Positions 19,094 through 28,508 of a DNA stretch of 64,000 nucleotides are shown in pieces. Source of the DNA: G965232465 sp965232465 (GTDB lineage: Bacteria; Pseudomonadota; Alphaproteobacteria; JAQWUY01). Each line of letters opens with the position of its first letter. Position 1 is the first letter of the stretch. Under the pieces are notes generated by a model. The model had not been told where the DNA came from. It searched no databases and was given only the letters and a program-made list of their open reading frames with translations. The stretch covers positions 62,001 to 126,000 of the forward strand of contig OZ246977.1 in NCBI GenBank assembly GCA_965232465.1, written 5' to 3'. A program made the position numbers and the translations under genes.

Positions 19094-20110
19094 TTATTTT
19101 AATAAGTCTGTCCATACTTTAGCCACCAATTTTTGTGCTGCTGGTGAACATGTTTCTGACATAACCACTTCTACTGTTGGAAATACTTCATAGGCATTTT
19201 CCGCAGTGTTATCAAGTTTTGAGGAATCCAACTTTAACGCAAAGTCATGTGCATAATAATTTGCCCATTCTGTTACATTCGCCCGTTTCGCCATCCAGTT
19301 AATGAATGTTTTGGCACCACTTACATTTTCTGCACCCTTTGGCACCGCCATAGAATCAAGCCACCCCACTAAACCTTCTTTGGGCATAGCATATTGGATA
19401 TTGCTGCCTCCTTTTCGGGTTCTTAGGCTTTCCCCATCCCACCACATATGTGCAAGGATTTCACCAGAGCTTAAACGATCACGGATGTTATCATCAGAAT
19501 AGGATTGTACATGTTTTTTTTGTTCACTTAGTAACTCATATACTTTTTTCATATCGTCTCTGCTTTCTGTACAATATGGCACACCCAAGTATAACTGTGC
19601 TGCGGAAATAACTTCATCAGGGGATGAAAACATACCAATTTTACCGGACAGTTCGGTGGGTTCAAAGAAATATTTCCAAGAATCAGTTGGTCCCTTGTAT
19701 AAATCAGCATTCACAGAATACCCAGTGCTTCCATATGCAAAAGGAATGGAATATTTATTGCCTTTATCCCACCACCGATTTTTAAATTCGTCTTTTACCT
19801 GATTGATCGCAGACATCTGGTTCCCATTGATTTGCACCAACAAGCCTTCATTTATCATGGTTTTCAAGTAATGCTGTGATGGCATGATAATATCATAGTT
19901 ACTGCCCCCAGCCTTTAATTTTGCCAACAATTCATCATTGGATGAATATGCATCAACGGTTACTTTGATGCCGGTTTCTTTGGTAAACCGTTTAAGCATT
20001 TCGGCTGGTATGGCTTCCGACCAACTATAAATGTTAATGTTTTTTGCAAATGCAACAGATGACATCAAAGAATATAATACTGCTGACATTATGACTATTT
20101 TTGTTTTCAT
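19094..20110 (-). CDS. potD: Periplasmic polyamine-binding protein, PotD type
   Basis: Substrate-binding protein of a spermidine/putrescine ABC importer. The frame opens at 20167, but AAGGAG lies 7 bases before the ATG at 20110, which starts a clean signal peptide (MKTKIVIMSAVLYSLMSSVAFA, cleavage near residue 22); 338 aa. Mature start KNINIYSWSEAIPAEM; later FAYGSTGYSVNADLYKG and FINWMAKRANVTEWANYY are family-typical. Last gene of the potABCD-like operon, 62 bases after potC. Exact ligand (putrescine, spermidine or other cation) unproved. Confidence 0.88.
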   Translation of the reverse strand: MKTKIVIMSAVLYSLMSSVAFAKNINIYSWSEAIPAEMLKRFTKETGIKVTVDAYSSNDELLAKLKAGGSNYDIIMPSQHYLKTMINEGLLVQINGNQMSAINQVKDEFKNRWWDKGNKYSIPFAYGSTGYSVNADLYKGPTDSWKYFFEPTELSGKIGMFSSPDEVISAAQLYLGVPYCTESRDDMKKVYELLSEQKKHVQSYSDDNIRDRLSSGEILAHMWWDGESLRTRKGGSNIQYAMPKEGLVGWLDSMAVPKGAENVSGAKTFINWMAKRANVTEWANYYAHDFALKLDSSKLDNTAENAYEVFPTVEVVMSETCSPAAQKLVAKVWTDLLK

Positions 20111-20172
20111 TTTCGTTCTCCTTAAATAATATGAATTCAAAATTATTGTGCACGCAATGGGGTCCACTTCTT

Positions 20173-20982
20173 CTACATAGACTTATTTTTCTTATGTACT
20201 AAGAATATGGTAGGGGTAACAATCAAAATTGATACAGTCATCACAAGTGTTGAAATGGCATTTAATTCTGGTGTTACCCCTATTTTAACCAATGAAAAGA
20301 TATACACAGGCAGGGTTGTGCCACCCCCACCTGATACCATTACAGTGGTTATAAAATCATCAAACGAGATAACAAAACTTAACATCGCACCGGCAAATAT
20401 ACCCGGCATAATAAGGGGCAGGGTAATTTTTCTGAATGCGGTAAATTTACTGGCATATAAATCTTGGGCCGCTTGTTCCAAGTCCGTATCCATGCCTTGT
20501 AGACGGGCCCTTATAGGTAAAAACGCAAAAGGGATACAAAATGTGGCATGGGCAATAATAAGCTTGGTTAAGGAATGTGTTAACCCAATCTGTGTAAAGA
20601 CTATTAATGTGGATACCGCCAACACAATCTCAGGTAACATAAGGGGTAAATTGATAAGAATGAAAGATGCATTTCTCGCCTTAACATTTTGTCCTCGTAC
20701 CAGTACTAAGGCACTGACTGTGGCAACAAAAACTGCAATAATAGTCGCAGCTGTTGCGACTATCAGAGATATTTTTAAAGCATTTACCAATCCGGCATTA
20801 TTGACAGCAGAAATATACCATTTAAAGGAAAATCCTGTCCATTGGGATAAAATTTTATTCTCATTAAAGGAAAAAAATACAATGGTTATCACAGGAATAT
20901 ATAAGAACAAGAAAAATGCAACCGTTATATATTTATAACTTTTATAATCTATGATATTGGCTTTTTTAAAGAAGTTTAACAT
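20173..20982 (-). CDS. potC: Polyamine ABC transporter permease, PotC type
   Basis: Inner-membrane permease, 269 aa, six predicted transmembrane helices. The coupling loop EAA motif is recognisable as DLEQAAQDLYASKFTAFRKI followed by LPLIMPGIFAGA. A GGAGGAG site precedes the ATG. It starts three bases after potB ends, so the two are translationally linked. Confidence 0.92.
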   Translation of the reverse strand: MLNFFKKANIIDYKSYKYITVAFFLFLYIPVITIVFFSFNENKILSQWTGFSFKWYISAVNNAGLVNALKISLIVATAATIIAVFVATVSALVLVRGQNVKARNASFILINLPLMLPEIVLAVSTLIVFTQIGLTHSLTKLIIAHATFCIPFAFLPIRARLQGMDTDLEQAAQDLYASKFTAFRKITLPLIMPGIFAGAMLSFVISFDDFITTVMVSGGGGTTLPVYIFSLVKIGVTPELNAISTLVMTVSILIVTPTIFLVHKKNKSM

Positions 20983-20985
20983 GTA

Positions 20986-21870
20986 CTACTCCTCCATTGC
21001 TTTTTTTCTGGCATTGATTAAAATAACAACAACAGTTATTGCCAACAATACAACCGCCAAACTGGCACCAAAAGACCAATTACGGGCAAAGCCAAACTGC
21101 ATGCGAATTAAATTACCGAGCATTATTTTTTTGCCCCCACCGAGTAACATGGGTTCTAAAATAGTTCCTAGGCTTGGTACTAATACCAATACAAATCCTG
21201 CAAGTATACCCGGTTTTGTAAGGGGTAATATGACATACCATAATGTTTTTATTTTGTTGGAATATAAATCATGTGCCGCCTCGATAATACTTTTATCTAA
21301 TTTCTCGATGCTGGCATAAATAGGTAGTATAACAAGGGGAATATACGAATAAATCATGCCTATGCCTGTGGCTATATTGGTATACAAAAATGTGTCTGTG
21401 TTTTCGACTAATCTGAAAAATACCAATGTTTTTTCCAATACGCCATTGTCCTGTAAAATAATAATCCAACCATACACACGAATAACCATAGAAATCCAGA
21501 AGGGTAGGGTCACAAAATACAGCATAATGATTTTAACCGTTTGTGGTTGTCGTGATATAAAATATGCCACAGGAAATCCCACCAACACAGAAATAGACGC
21601 AACCGACACAGCCAATATAATACTGCGGATGATTCCAATCAAATACACAGGGTAAAATTCTAAGTTTTCATCCCAATCCTCCCGAAATAATATTTGCTGA
21701 TAGGATTCCATGGAAAACACATGTTCAATTCCTCCGTACGACCCGGAAGTCATAAAAGATGCGTATATCATAATCAATATGGGTAAAACCGCAAACATTG
21801 TCATGATAATGTACACAGGTAATAAGCCCCAAGTATTTAATGATAAAAAGGAAAAGATATTTCTATGCAT
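20986..21870 (-). CDS. potB: Polyamine ABC transporter permease, PotB type
   Basis: 294 aa, six transmembrane helices; coupling motif IIEAAHDLYSNKIKTLWYVI then LPLTKPGILAG. Heterodimer partner of PotC. Its start overlaps the ATPase gene by 8 bases. Confidence 0.92.
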   Translation of the reverse strand: MHRNIFSFLSLNTWGLLPVYIIMTMFAVLPILIMIYASFMTSGSYGGIEHVFSMESYQQILFREDWDENLEFYPVYLIGIIRSIILAVSVASISVLVGFPVAYFISRQPQTVKIIMLYFVTLPFWISMVIRVYGWIIILQDNGVLEKTLVFFRLVENTDTFLYTNIATGIGMIYSYIPLVILPIYASIEKLDKSIIEAAHDLYSNKIKTLWYVILPLTKPGILAGFVLVLVPSLGTILEPMLLGGGKKIMLGNLIRMQFGFARNWSFGASLAVVLLAITVVVILINARKKAMEE

Positions 21871-22933
21871 CTTTTAATACCCGTGCGGAATCAACATTAA
21901 ATCCAATATCTACTTCGGCACCGATGGGATAGCTGATATCATTGATATTTTCATTTCGCTTTGAAACATATAATTCTGTACCTTTTGATATTTTGACTTT
22001 ATAATGTGAATATCCCCCCATGTAATATGTATCAATAACAGTGGCTGTAATATGTATATCTTTTTCCTTACTATTAATAGATATTTTTTCTGGTCGCAGT
22101 GATACACAAACATTATCATTTTTGCAAATATTAGCGGCAGGTGCAGTGAATGTACCAATATCAGTCATTACACTGGCTTGGTTTTCTGTGACGCTTTGTA
22201 AAGTAGCATTCAAAAAATTCGTCTCCCCGATGAAGTCCGCAACAAATTTATTGACAGGGGATTCATAGATTGATTGTGGGGTACCAATTTGTTGTACCTG
22301 CTTGTTGGCAAGGATACAAATCCTGTCCGACATTTCCAACGCTTCCTCTTGGTCGTGCGTGACGAATATAAATGTAATCCCCACTTCTTTTTGAATATTG
22401 CGTAATTCCAATCGCATATTTTGGCGTAACTTTAAATCAAGAGCCGACAAGGGTTCGTCCAATAATAAAACTTTTGGCTTGGGGCTTAATGCCCGTGCTA
22501 AGGCAACCCGTTGTTTTTGTCCACCGGATAACTGGGATGGATACCGATTAGCAAAGTCTTGCATATGCACCGCCTGTAACATATCATCGACCCGTTGTTT
22601 TATATCTTGTTCATTCCATTTTAACATTTCCAGTGGAAATGCCACATTTTTACGAATTGTCATATGGGGAAACAACGCATAGTTTTGAAATACAGTATTA
22701 ATATTGCGTTTGTGAACAGGTGTGTCTTGGATGTCATTGCCAAATAATTTAATAGACCCCTCAGAAGTATCTTCAAAACCTGCAATCATCCGCAACAATG
22801 TTGTCTTGCCACACCCAGAAGGTCCCAACAAAGTAAAAAATTCATTGTTTTTTATTTCAAAATTAACATGTTGTAGAACTTTTGTATTTCCAAAAATCTT
22901 TGATAAATTAATAATTTCTATGGCGTTTACCAC
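21863..22933 (-). CDS. potA: Polyamine ABC transporter ATPase, PotA type
   Basis: 356 aa. Walker A GPSGCGKTT near residue 40, Q-loop, signature LSGGQKQRVALARAL, Walker B VLLLDEPLSALD, H-loop VTHDQEEAL, and a C-terminal TOBE region (from about 240) typical of PotA/CysA-type ATPases. It starts with GTG (the upstream ATG is out of frame and stops at once); AGAGG lies 8 bases before. First gene of potABCD; a 14-mer in its upstream region recurs before the aminotransferase operon at 35299. Confidence 0.93.
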   Translation of the reverse strand: MVNAIEIINLSKIFGNTKVLQHVNFEIKNNEFFTLLGPSGCGKTTLLRMIAGFEDTSEGSIKLFGNDIQDTPVHKRNINTVFQNYALFPHMTIRKNVAFPLEMLKWNEQDIKQRVDDMLQAVHMQDFANRYPSQLSGGQKQRVALARALSPKPKVLLLDEPLSALDLKLRQNMRLELRNIQKEVGITFIFVTHDQEEALEMSDRICILANKQVQQIGTPQSIYESPVNKFVADFIGETNFLNATLQSVTENQASVMTDIGTFTAPAANICKNDNVCVSLRPEKISINSKEKDIHITATVIDTYYMGGYSHYKVKISKGTELYVSKRNENINDISYPIGAEVDIGFNVDSARVLKDA

Positions 22934-23077
22934 ATGTCTATCCTCTATAAAAAATGCTTAATGAATATGATTTATCATAATAATGCTATACTATTTACAG
23001 CAATATAACATAATTTTCAACATAAATATATATTTATTTAGTTATGTAATACATAGATTATTTCTTGCTTAATTACC

Positions 23078-23091
23078 AAATAGTGTAGTCA
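23078..23091. promoter_or_regulatory. Shared 14-mer upstream of potABCD (possible operator)
   Basis: AAATAGTGTAGTCA, the exact reverse complement of TGACTACACTATTT at 35116-35129 upstream of the aminotransferase operon. A TTTCTTGCTT also lies near both (23061 and 35104). It may be a common regulator site for polyamine uptake and breakdown; chance is not excluded. Confidence 0.35.
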
Positions 23092-23241
23092 AGATATATA
23101 GTCAATTAAAGGAACATCTGAATAACTGATTTATTTTGTTGTTTTTATGTTTATAGTTTTTGGGGTATGTGACCTGCCCCCTATAAATTGGTCCAAAAAT
23201 AAGTTAGTATTGCTTTATCTAAATTATGAAAGGATTTTAAG

Positions 23242-23526
23242 ATGTCAAAGAATAGGAAAGCCCGGAGTATAGAACAAATTATCCGTATATTACGGGATGC
23301 AGAGATTAAGTTATCATCAGGTATGACAGTCAGTGTTATGTGCCGTGATTTAGGCATATCAGATGCGACTTATTACAAGTGGCGCAAACAATATGGTGGT
23401 ATGGATGTTAATCATGCCAAAGATTTAAAAGCATTATTGGATGAGAATGCCCGTTTAAAGAAGCTTGTTGCTGATTTGAGTTTAGACAATCAAATCTTAA
23501 AGGAATTTAACTCGGGAAAGTGGTAG
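23242..23526 (+). CDS. IS3-family transposase OrfA
   Basis: 94-residue helix-turn-helix DNA-binding half of the transposase (SVMCRDLGISDATYYKWRKQYGG) with the downstream leucine-rich coil (ENARLKKLVADLSLDNQIL). It overlaps OrfB by 7 bases; in this family a -1 ribosomal shift joins the two into the active transposase. Confidence 0.92.
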   Translation: MSKNRKARSIEQIIRILRDAEIKLSSGMTVSVMCRDLGISDATYYKWRKQYGGMDVNHAKDLKALLDENARLKKLVADLSLDNQILKEFNSGKW

Positions 23527-24395
23527 GTGCTGGCGGGGTAAAAAGCTTTATTGGCAAAGCCAAGTTTTTTTACAATGTATCAGAACGGCGTTTATGTAGT
23601 TTATTCAAGACACATCGCTCTATGGTTCGTTATGTGAAACGAGATGTTGATGAGGAAAGCCGTTTAATATCAGATATGCACCGTCTAGCACAAAAATACC
23701 CTAGATATGGTTATCGGCGGATATGTGCCTTATTAAAAAATTATGGTTGGTGTGTAAACCATAAACGGATTGAACGGCTTTGGAAGAAGGAGGGACTACA
23801 AGTGCCACAGAAAATACCCAAACCCCGTAGTTCAAATGCTGGTGATGGGAGCTGTATTAAACTTCGTCCTGAGTATCAAAATCATATATGGAGTTATGAT
23901 TTTGTGCATGACAAACTCAGAAGTGGTAAAAGCATTAAAATATTAACAGTTATAGATGAGCATAGCCGAGAATGCTTAACCATTGATGTTCGGCATAAAC
24001 TGAACAGTACGGATGTATTGGATATTATGGGCAGGTTGTTTATCACAAAAGGTATGCCTAAGCATATCCGTTCTGACAATGGATCCGAATTTATAGCCCA
24101 TAGGCTACAAGATTGGTTGAAGCGTATGCAGGTGGATACAGCATATATTGATAAGGGCAGTCCATGGCAGAATGGTTATAATGAAAGTTTTAATGGTAAA
24201 CTTCGGGATGAGTGCTTAAACAGGGAGATATTTGATACTTTAACTGAGGCACAAGCTGTCATAGAAAACTGGCGGTATGAATACAATCATATCCGTCCGC
24301 ATAGTGCGTTGGGGTACAATCCACCAGTGCCAAAAACGCAGCCCATTGTCAATGACATCCGTCATTCCGCTACGCTACATGACAAATATCATTGA
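23520..24395 (+). CDS. IS3-family transposase OrfB (integrase core)
   Basis: 291 aa from a GTG. HTH_21 region (KYPRYGYRRICALLK), then the DDE retroviral-integrase-like core: Asp in WSYDFVHD, Asp in IRSDNGSEF, Glu in YNESFNGKLRDECL, ending in RPHSALGY. All three acidic residues are present, so it may be active. Confidence 0.93.
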   Translation: MVGAGGVKSFIGKAKFFYNVSERRLCSLFKTHRSMVRYVKRDVDEESRLISDMHRLAQKYPRYGYRRICALLKNYGWCVNHKRIERLWKKEGLQVPQKIPKPRSSNAGDGSCIKLRPEYQNHIWSYDFVHDKLRSGKSIKILTVIDEHSRECLTIDVRHKLNSTDVLDIMGRLFITKGMPKHIRSDNGSEFIAHRLQDWLKRMQVDTAYIDKGSPWQNGYNESFNGKLRDECLNREIFDTLTEAQAVIENWRYEYNHIRPHSALGYNPPVPKTQPIVNDIRHSATLHDKYH

Positions 24396-24454
24396 CAATA
24401 GAGAAAAAAAGTGCTAACCTAAAAATGGACCAAATCAGTGGGGCTAGTCATATG

Positions 24455-25813
24455 TCAGAAAGTTTGTGTAAGTAGACTTTATTAAACCATGTGTTATATT
24501 GGGAATATTCCCAATATAACACATACAAAATTAAGGAGACTTACTTATGACTAAAAGAACCAAGAAATTAAATACTAGACCAGAGATTAACCCTGATTTG
24601 ATCAAGCAACTATTGCAACAAGCCGAAGGGCAGGAATTGTTTGGTGCTGATGGCTTTTTTCAATCTTTAAAACAAAGCCTTGCCAACGGTATTCTCGACG
24701 GGGAAATGGAACATCACCTTGGCTATCAAAAGCATGATAAATCCCCCAAAAGTACCACAAATCGCCGTAATGGGCATTATGCGAAAACTGTTATCAGCGA
24801 TGATGATACTCTAAATTTACGCATACCACGGGACAGAGATAACGATTATGAACCCCAGTTTATTCCAAAAAATGCTCGGCGATTTGATGGCTTTGATGAT
24901 AAAGTTATATCCATGTACGCCCGTGGCATGACTATGCGGGAAATACAGCAGTATATTTATGAGATTTATGGAACAGAAGTGTCCCATGAATTGATTTCAA
25001 CTGTTACGGACAAAGTCATAGACGACATTAACGCATGGCAGAACAGACCGCTTAATAGTATTTATCCCATTGTTTATCTGGACTGTATACACATTAAAAC
25101 CCGTGATACCCATGTTATTATCAACAAGGCGGTTTACCTAGCTGTGGGCATCAATATGGAAGGCAAAAAAGAAGTACTTGGCATGTGGATTGCCAAAACC
25201 GAAGGGGCTAAGTTTTGGTTACAAGTGATAACAGAACTTAAAAATCGTGGCGTTACTGATATATTCATAGCCTGTATCGATGGACTAACTGGATTTGAAG
25301 ACGCCATCTGTTCCGTATTTCCACAAACCACCGTGCAGCTGTGTATTGTGCATATGGTACGCAACAGCCTAAAATTCGTCCCTTGGAAAGATAAAAAGCA
25401 AGTGGCTGATGATTTAAAAGCCATTTATAACGCTTCATCCGAGGACATGGCATTGCAACAGTTAAAGGCATTTCGGCAAAAATGGGACAGTACATATCCA
25501 ACCATCGCCAGCAGTTGGCAGAAAAAGTGGGCGAGTATAGCACCGTGTCTAGCCTATCCCGAGCATATTAAAAAGGTCATTTATACCACAAACACCATAG
25601 AATCCATCAATCGGCAGATTAGAAAAATCATTAAAAACAAAGGGGTATTCCCAAATGATACGGCTGTTAAAAAATCTTTATTTTTAGCCTTGCAAAATGC
25701 AGAAAAAAGATGGACAATGCCCATTAGGAATTGGAAACAAGCTTTAAACCAATTCGCTATTATGTTTGACGATAGAGTTAAACTTTAAAACACTATTTAC
25801 ACAAACTTTCTGA
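24455..25813 (+). mobile_element. IS256-family element
   Basis: 1359 bp. TCAGAAAGTTTGTGTAA at 24455 is matched in inverse by TTACACAAACTTTCTGA ending at 25813, with further agreement inward. One transposase ORF fills it. The 8-bp duplication expected for IS256 is not found: GGGGTATG would be the left flank (with the IS3 copy removed) against TAGCCTCG at the right, pointing to a deletion or rearrangement. Confidence 0.85.
24547..25788 (+). CDS. IS256-family transposase (Mutator-like DDE)
   Basis: 413 aa, full length. Signature parts: NRRNGHYAKTV, the first Asp in IVYLDCIHIKTRD, ACIDGLTGFEDAI (second Asp), the CxxH-like LCIVHMVRNSLKFV, and TTNTIESINRQIRK with the catalytic Glu. AAGGAG precedes the ATG at 24547. 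It appears intact. Confidence 0.95.
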   Translation: MTKRTKKLNTRPEINPDLIKQLLQQAEGQELFGADGFFQSLKQSLANGILDGEMEHHLGYQKHDKSPKSTTNRRNGHYAKTVISDDDTLNLRIPRDRDNDYEPQFIPKNARRFDGFDDKVISMYARGMTMREIQQYIYEIYGTEVSHELISTVTDKVIDDINAWQNRPLNSIYPIVYLDCIHIKTRDTHVIINKAVYLAVGINMEGKKEVLGMWIAKTEGAKFWLQVITELKNRGVTDIFIACIDGLTGFEDAICSVFPQTTVQLCIVHMVRNSLKFVPWKDKKQVADDLKAIYNASSEDMALQQLKAFRQKWDSTYPTIASSWQKKWASIAPCLAYPEHIKKVIYTTNTIESINRQIRKIIKNKGVFPNDTAVKKSLFLALQNAEKRWTMPIRNWKQALNQFAIMFDDRVKL

Positions 25814-26040
25814 TAGCCTCGATTTTCGGTTTTTTTATGTGTTTTGTATCAAAATTTGGATTTTGGACGCATGTATCCCCTTGGTTTTCTAGGTGAGAAG
25901 TATTTTCCTCACCATATAGATATTTGCCAATGCACAAAGTGTTTTAATTTGATGCGTGTAGAAGTGGCCCCCAAAAACTGGACAATGATTTAAGTTTCAT
26001 TTATATTTCATTTATATATAGAAATAAGGAGATTTATTAA

Positions 26041-26352
26041 ATGAGTAAAATACGGAAGAATTACCCTGCTAAATTCAAAAAAGAGTTTGTTTTGGCAGTA
26101 TTGCGTGATGACACGCCGATATCGGAATTATCGTCTCGTTTTGGAGTGCATGCTACGGTTATTCAAAGGTGGAAGCGAGAGGCTGTTTGCTCTATTGAGG
26201 CAGGATTTTCAGGCAAGTTTGACAAACAAAAGCATGATAGCGAAGCCCATGTTAAAGAGCTTCATGCCAAGATAGGTCAATTGACGATTGAACGGGATTT
26301 TTTGTCGGACATTTCGGATCGTTTAGGATTACAGGTTAAAAAAAAATGGTAA
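26041..26352 (+). CDS. IS3-family transposase OrfA (second element)
   Basis: 103 aa. HTH_Tnp_1 fold (KKEFVLAVLRDDTPISELSSRFGVHATVIQRWKRE) with a coil after it. It ends at a nine-A run (26338-26346) that overlaps the OrfB start, a likely -1 frameshift site producing the OrfAB fusion. Confidence 0.92.
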   Translation: MSKIRKNYPAKFKKEFVLAVLRDDTPISELSSRFGVHATVIQRWKREAVCSIEAGFSGKFDKQKHDSEAHVKELHAKIGQLTIERDFLSDISDRLGLQVKKKW

Positions 26353-27200
26353 ATTCTAATTCCCCCGATTTAAGTATTGTGCGTCAATGCGAGTTGCTTG
26401 GAATGAACCGTTCAAGTTATTACTATCAATGTAAAGAAGAGAGTGATTTTAATGTGGAGTTGATGGAACAGATAGCCCAGCAACATTTACAAACGCCTTT
26501 TTATGGTGCGAGGCAAATGATGCGTCATTTAATCCGCCAAGGCTATAAGGTCGGCAGAAAACGCATCCGCAGGCTGATGAAGGTACTGAGGCTAAAAGCA
26601 ATTTACCAAGAGCCAAAAACATCTACTATAAACCCGCAACATAAGGTGTATCCGTATTTGTTGAGAAACTTGGATATTAACCGTCCTAATCAGGTTTGGT
26701 GTACAGATATTACTTATATCCCGATCAAACGAGGGTTTTTATATTTGGTTGCTGTTATGGATTGGTATAGTAGGAAGGTACTCTCATGGCGTTTATCTAA
26801 TACGCTGGATAGTAGGTTTTGTGTTGAAGCGTTAAATGATGCTTTGGCAAAATACCCCACCCCAGAGATATTTAATACAGACCAAGGCAGTCAGTTTACT
26901 TCCCTTGATTTTACGGATACCTTAAAAGATAATGGTATTCGTATATCTATGGATGGTAAAGGGTGTTGGAAGGATAATGTCATAATTGAAAGATTTTGGA
27001 AATCATTGAAGTATGAATGTGTTTATTTGCAAGCATTTACCAGCGGTGTAATGGCTAAGGAAAGCATAAGAAAATGGCTTAAATTTTACAACCAAGATAG
27101 ACCCCATTCACATTTCGGTTTGACAACACCCGCAGAAACATATACAATGCATTCTCATGCAAAAGAAGTTCCGCCTACGGCTACACTTACTTTTACATGA
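26346..27200 (+). CDS. IS3-family transposase OrfB (second element)
   Basis: 284 aa. HTH_21 motif (TPFYGARQMMRHLIRQGY), DDE core with Asp in VWCTDITYIPI, Asp in FNTDQGSQFTS and Glu in IIERFWKSLKYE, then FYNQDRPHSHFG. All catalytic residues are present. Confidence 0.94.
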   Translation: MVNSNSPDLSIVRQCELLGMNRSSYYYQCKEESDFNVELMEQIAQQHLQTPFYGARQMMRHLIRQGYKVGRKRIRRLMKVLRLKAIYQEPKTSTINPQHKVYPYLLRNLDINRPNQVWCTDITYIPIKRGFLYLVAVMDWYSRKVLSWRLSNTLDSRFCVEALNDALAKYPTPEIFNTDQGSQFTSLDFTDTLKDNGIRISMDGKGCWKDNVIIERFWKSLKYECVYLQAFTSGVMAKESIRKWLKFYNQDRPHSHFGLTTPAETYTMHSHAKEVPPTATLTFT

Positions 27201-28285
27201 GAATATACATATTTAACCACATAAGTGAAGCTTAAAATAGGCTTAGTACTGTCCTAACAAAGGGGACCACCTCTTGTTTTTATCTAATCCACGATAACGG
27301 ACTTTCGTGTACTTCCATTGGCATTTTATAATCCTAAATGGGTGTTCCACTTTTGCCCGTATTGACGACAGCCGTTCATTGCGTTTTTGTTGTTTCTGCG
27401 ATAACTTCCTACTGACACTACCTGCCTTACCTCGTTTTGCTTTATCAAGTACAGCACAAAATATGCCCGCTTCACGAAATTGGCTTTTATCCTTATCACT
27501 GCTATAGCCTTTATCACCACAGATTATCTTTTCCTTACCATGTAACAAGCCTTGTTTATACTGTCGGTCATGCTCTTTGGCTGTGCTGGTCTGCACACTG
27601 TGAATAATCGGTCTACCCCTTACCTGTGTACCTATGTGCATCTTCATACCAAAATACCATTTATTACCTTTCTTTGTCGAACTCATATCTGTATCACGCT
27701 TTTTTTTTGCGTTCTTCGTCGAGGTCGGAGCGTGGATTATGCTGGCGTCTACTATCGTCCCTTCTTGTAACAAAAGACCTTTCTCAATAAGCAACTGATT
27801 GATACTGTCAAATATCGCTTGTGTCAAATCATGCCTTTCAAGTAAATGACGAAAGTTCAAAATCGTCGTTTCATCCGGAACACTATCTGAAATTAAATCT
27901 AACTTTAAAAATCTTTGAAACGATATACGGTCGTATATCCAATCCTCCGCCTGAGGATCAGATAAATTATACCACTGTTGTAAAAAATATATCCGTAACA
28001 TCAAACACAAAGGCATCCGACGACGACCCAGTCTATTATTACTATAATAGGGCTTTATCAATGAACATAATCTATCCCAAGGGATTACACTGTCCATTTC
28101 AGATAAAAAAACCTCACTCCGTAACTTTTTATTCCCAATACCCAACTGGATAAACGATAACTGTGACATAATTAAAAATCCATTTCTATAATAAATTAAA
28201 GCAACAAATAATGAATAAATCATAACAGTATTTTAACATAAAACAATGCATAACAAAACATAATAATTCTTCAGAGATTCCTAAA

Positions 28286-28505
28286 TATAATTTGGTTGCA
28301 ACCGCTTGCCACGCAGTGGTATTGTGGTGTCCGATCGAGGTGCAAAGTGGGGTGAATAAGTGTGGGTTTTTGTCATGCAAAGCATGGGTAAATCCACATT
28401 AAACGCAAGAATGTACAGAGAAGCCGGGGGCGTTAGCCCCTTAGACTCACGATACAACCAACAAAATAAGATGTGCAGTATAACATGGCGAATCCTTTTA
28501 TACCG
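28286..28505 (-). repeat. Palindromic MITE-like repeat, copy C (split by the IS5 insertion)
   Basis: Reverse-oriented copy with GGTTGCAACCGCTTGCCACG at 28293-28312 and the shared GGGGCGTTAGCCCCTTAG block near 28427. Its missing outer end, TATAGTCAATTAAA, is at 23097-23110 on the far side of the IS nest. Joining 23110 to 28286 restores the order seen in copy A, so the IS5 element landed inside this repeat. Confidence 0.8.
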
Positions 28506-28508
28506 AAT

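Larger units (their letters stand above)
23170..24450 (+). mobile_element. IS3-family element (IS407-like), complete
   Basis: 1281 bp with two overlapping frames. The ends are inverted repeats: TGACCTGCCCCC with ATTGGTCC at the left, and TGACTAGCCCCACTG with TTTGGTCC read inward from the right. The four bases TATG lie on both sides (23166-23169 and 24451-24454), the 4-bp duplication typical of the IS407 group. It abuts the IS256-family element with only TATG between. Confidence 0.88.
25960..27274 (+). mobile_element. Second IS3-family element, inserted in the IS5 transposase gene
   Basis: 1315 bp. Ends AGAAGTGGCCCCC (25960) and, inverted, AGAGGTGGTCCCC (27274), each followed inward by GGACA. 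Flanked by TGT at 25957-25959 and 27275-27277, a 3-bp target duplication as usual for IS3. It is unrelated in its ends and proteins to the IS3 copy at 23170. Confidence 0.9.
25889..28169 (-). pseudogene. IS5-family transposase split by an IS3 insertion
   Basis: The minus-strand frame starts at 28169 (MSQLSFIQLG; an ATG at 28223 is further out) and runs through the IS5 DDE domain (GTIVDASIIHAP, GDKGYSS, RAKVEHPFRIIK, KVRYRGLDKN). At 27277 it enters the terminal repeat of the IS3 element and ends falsely with RWSPLLGQY at 27243. Rejoining 27278 to 25959, with one TGT copy removed, restores frame and the expected C-terminus: GLDKNTHQIKTLCALANIYM to a stop at 25889. The rejoined gene is 963 bases, 320 aa. 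Interruption is recent: no other damage is visible. Confidence 0.88.
23111..28281 (-). mobile_element. IS5-family element interrupted by three other insertion sequences
   Basis: Outer element of a nest. Left end GGAACATCTGAATAA at 23111 and right end matching GGAATCTCTGAAGAA (minus strand) at 28281; both are flanked by TAAA (23107-23110 and 28282-28285), the 4-bp target duplication usual for IS5. Its own sequence is 23111-23169, 25814-25959 and 27278-28281, about 1.2 kb together. The rest is an IS3-family copy (23170-24450), an IS256-family copy (24455-25813) and a second IS3-family copy (25960-27274). The whole lies inside palindromic repeat copy C. Confidence 0.85.

Noticed and set aside
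20207..20938. 243-codon frame antisense to potC
   Set aside because: Mirror of a membrane-protein gene; the plus-strand reading shows no known family and no ribosome-binding site.
27243..27274. Apparent natural C-terminus RWSPLLGQY of the IS5 transposase
   Set aside because: These codons are the terminal repeat of the inserted IS3 element; the true end lies at 25889.
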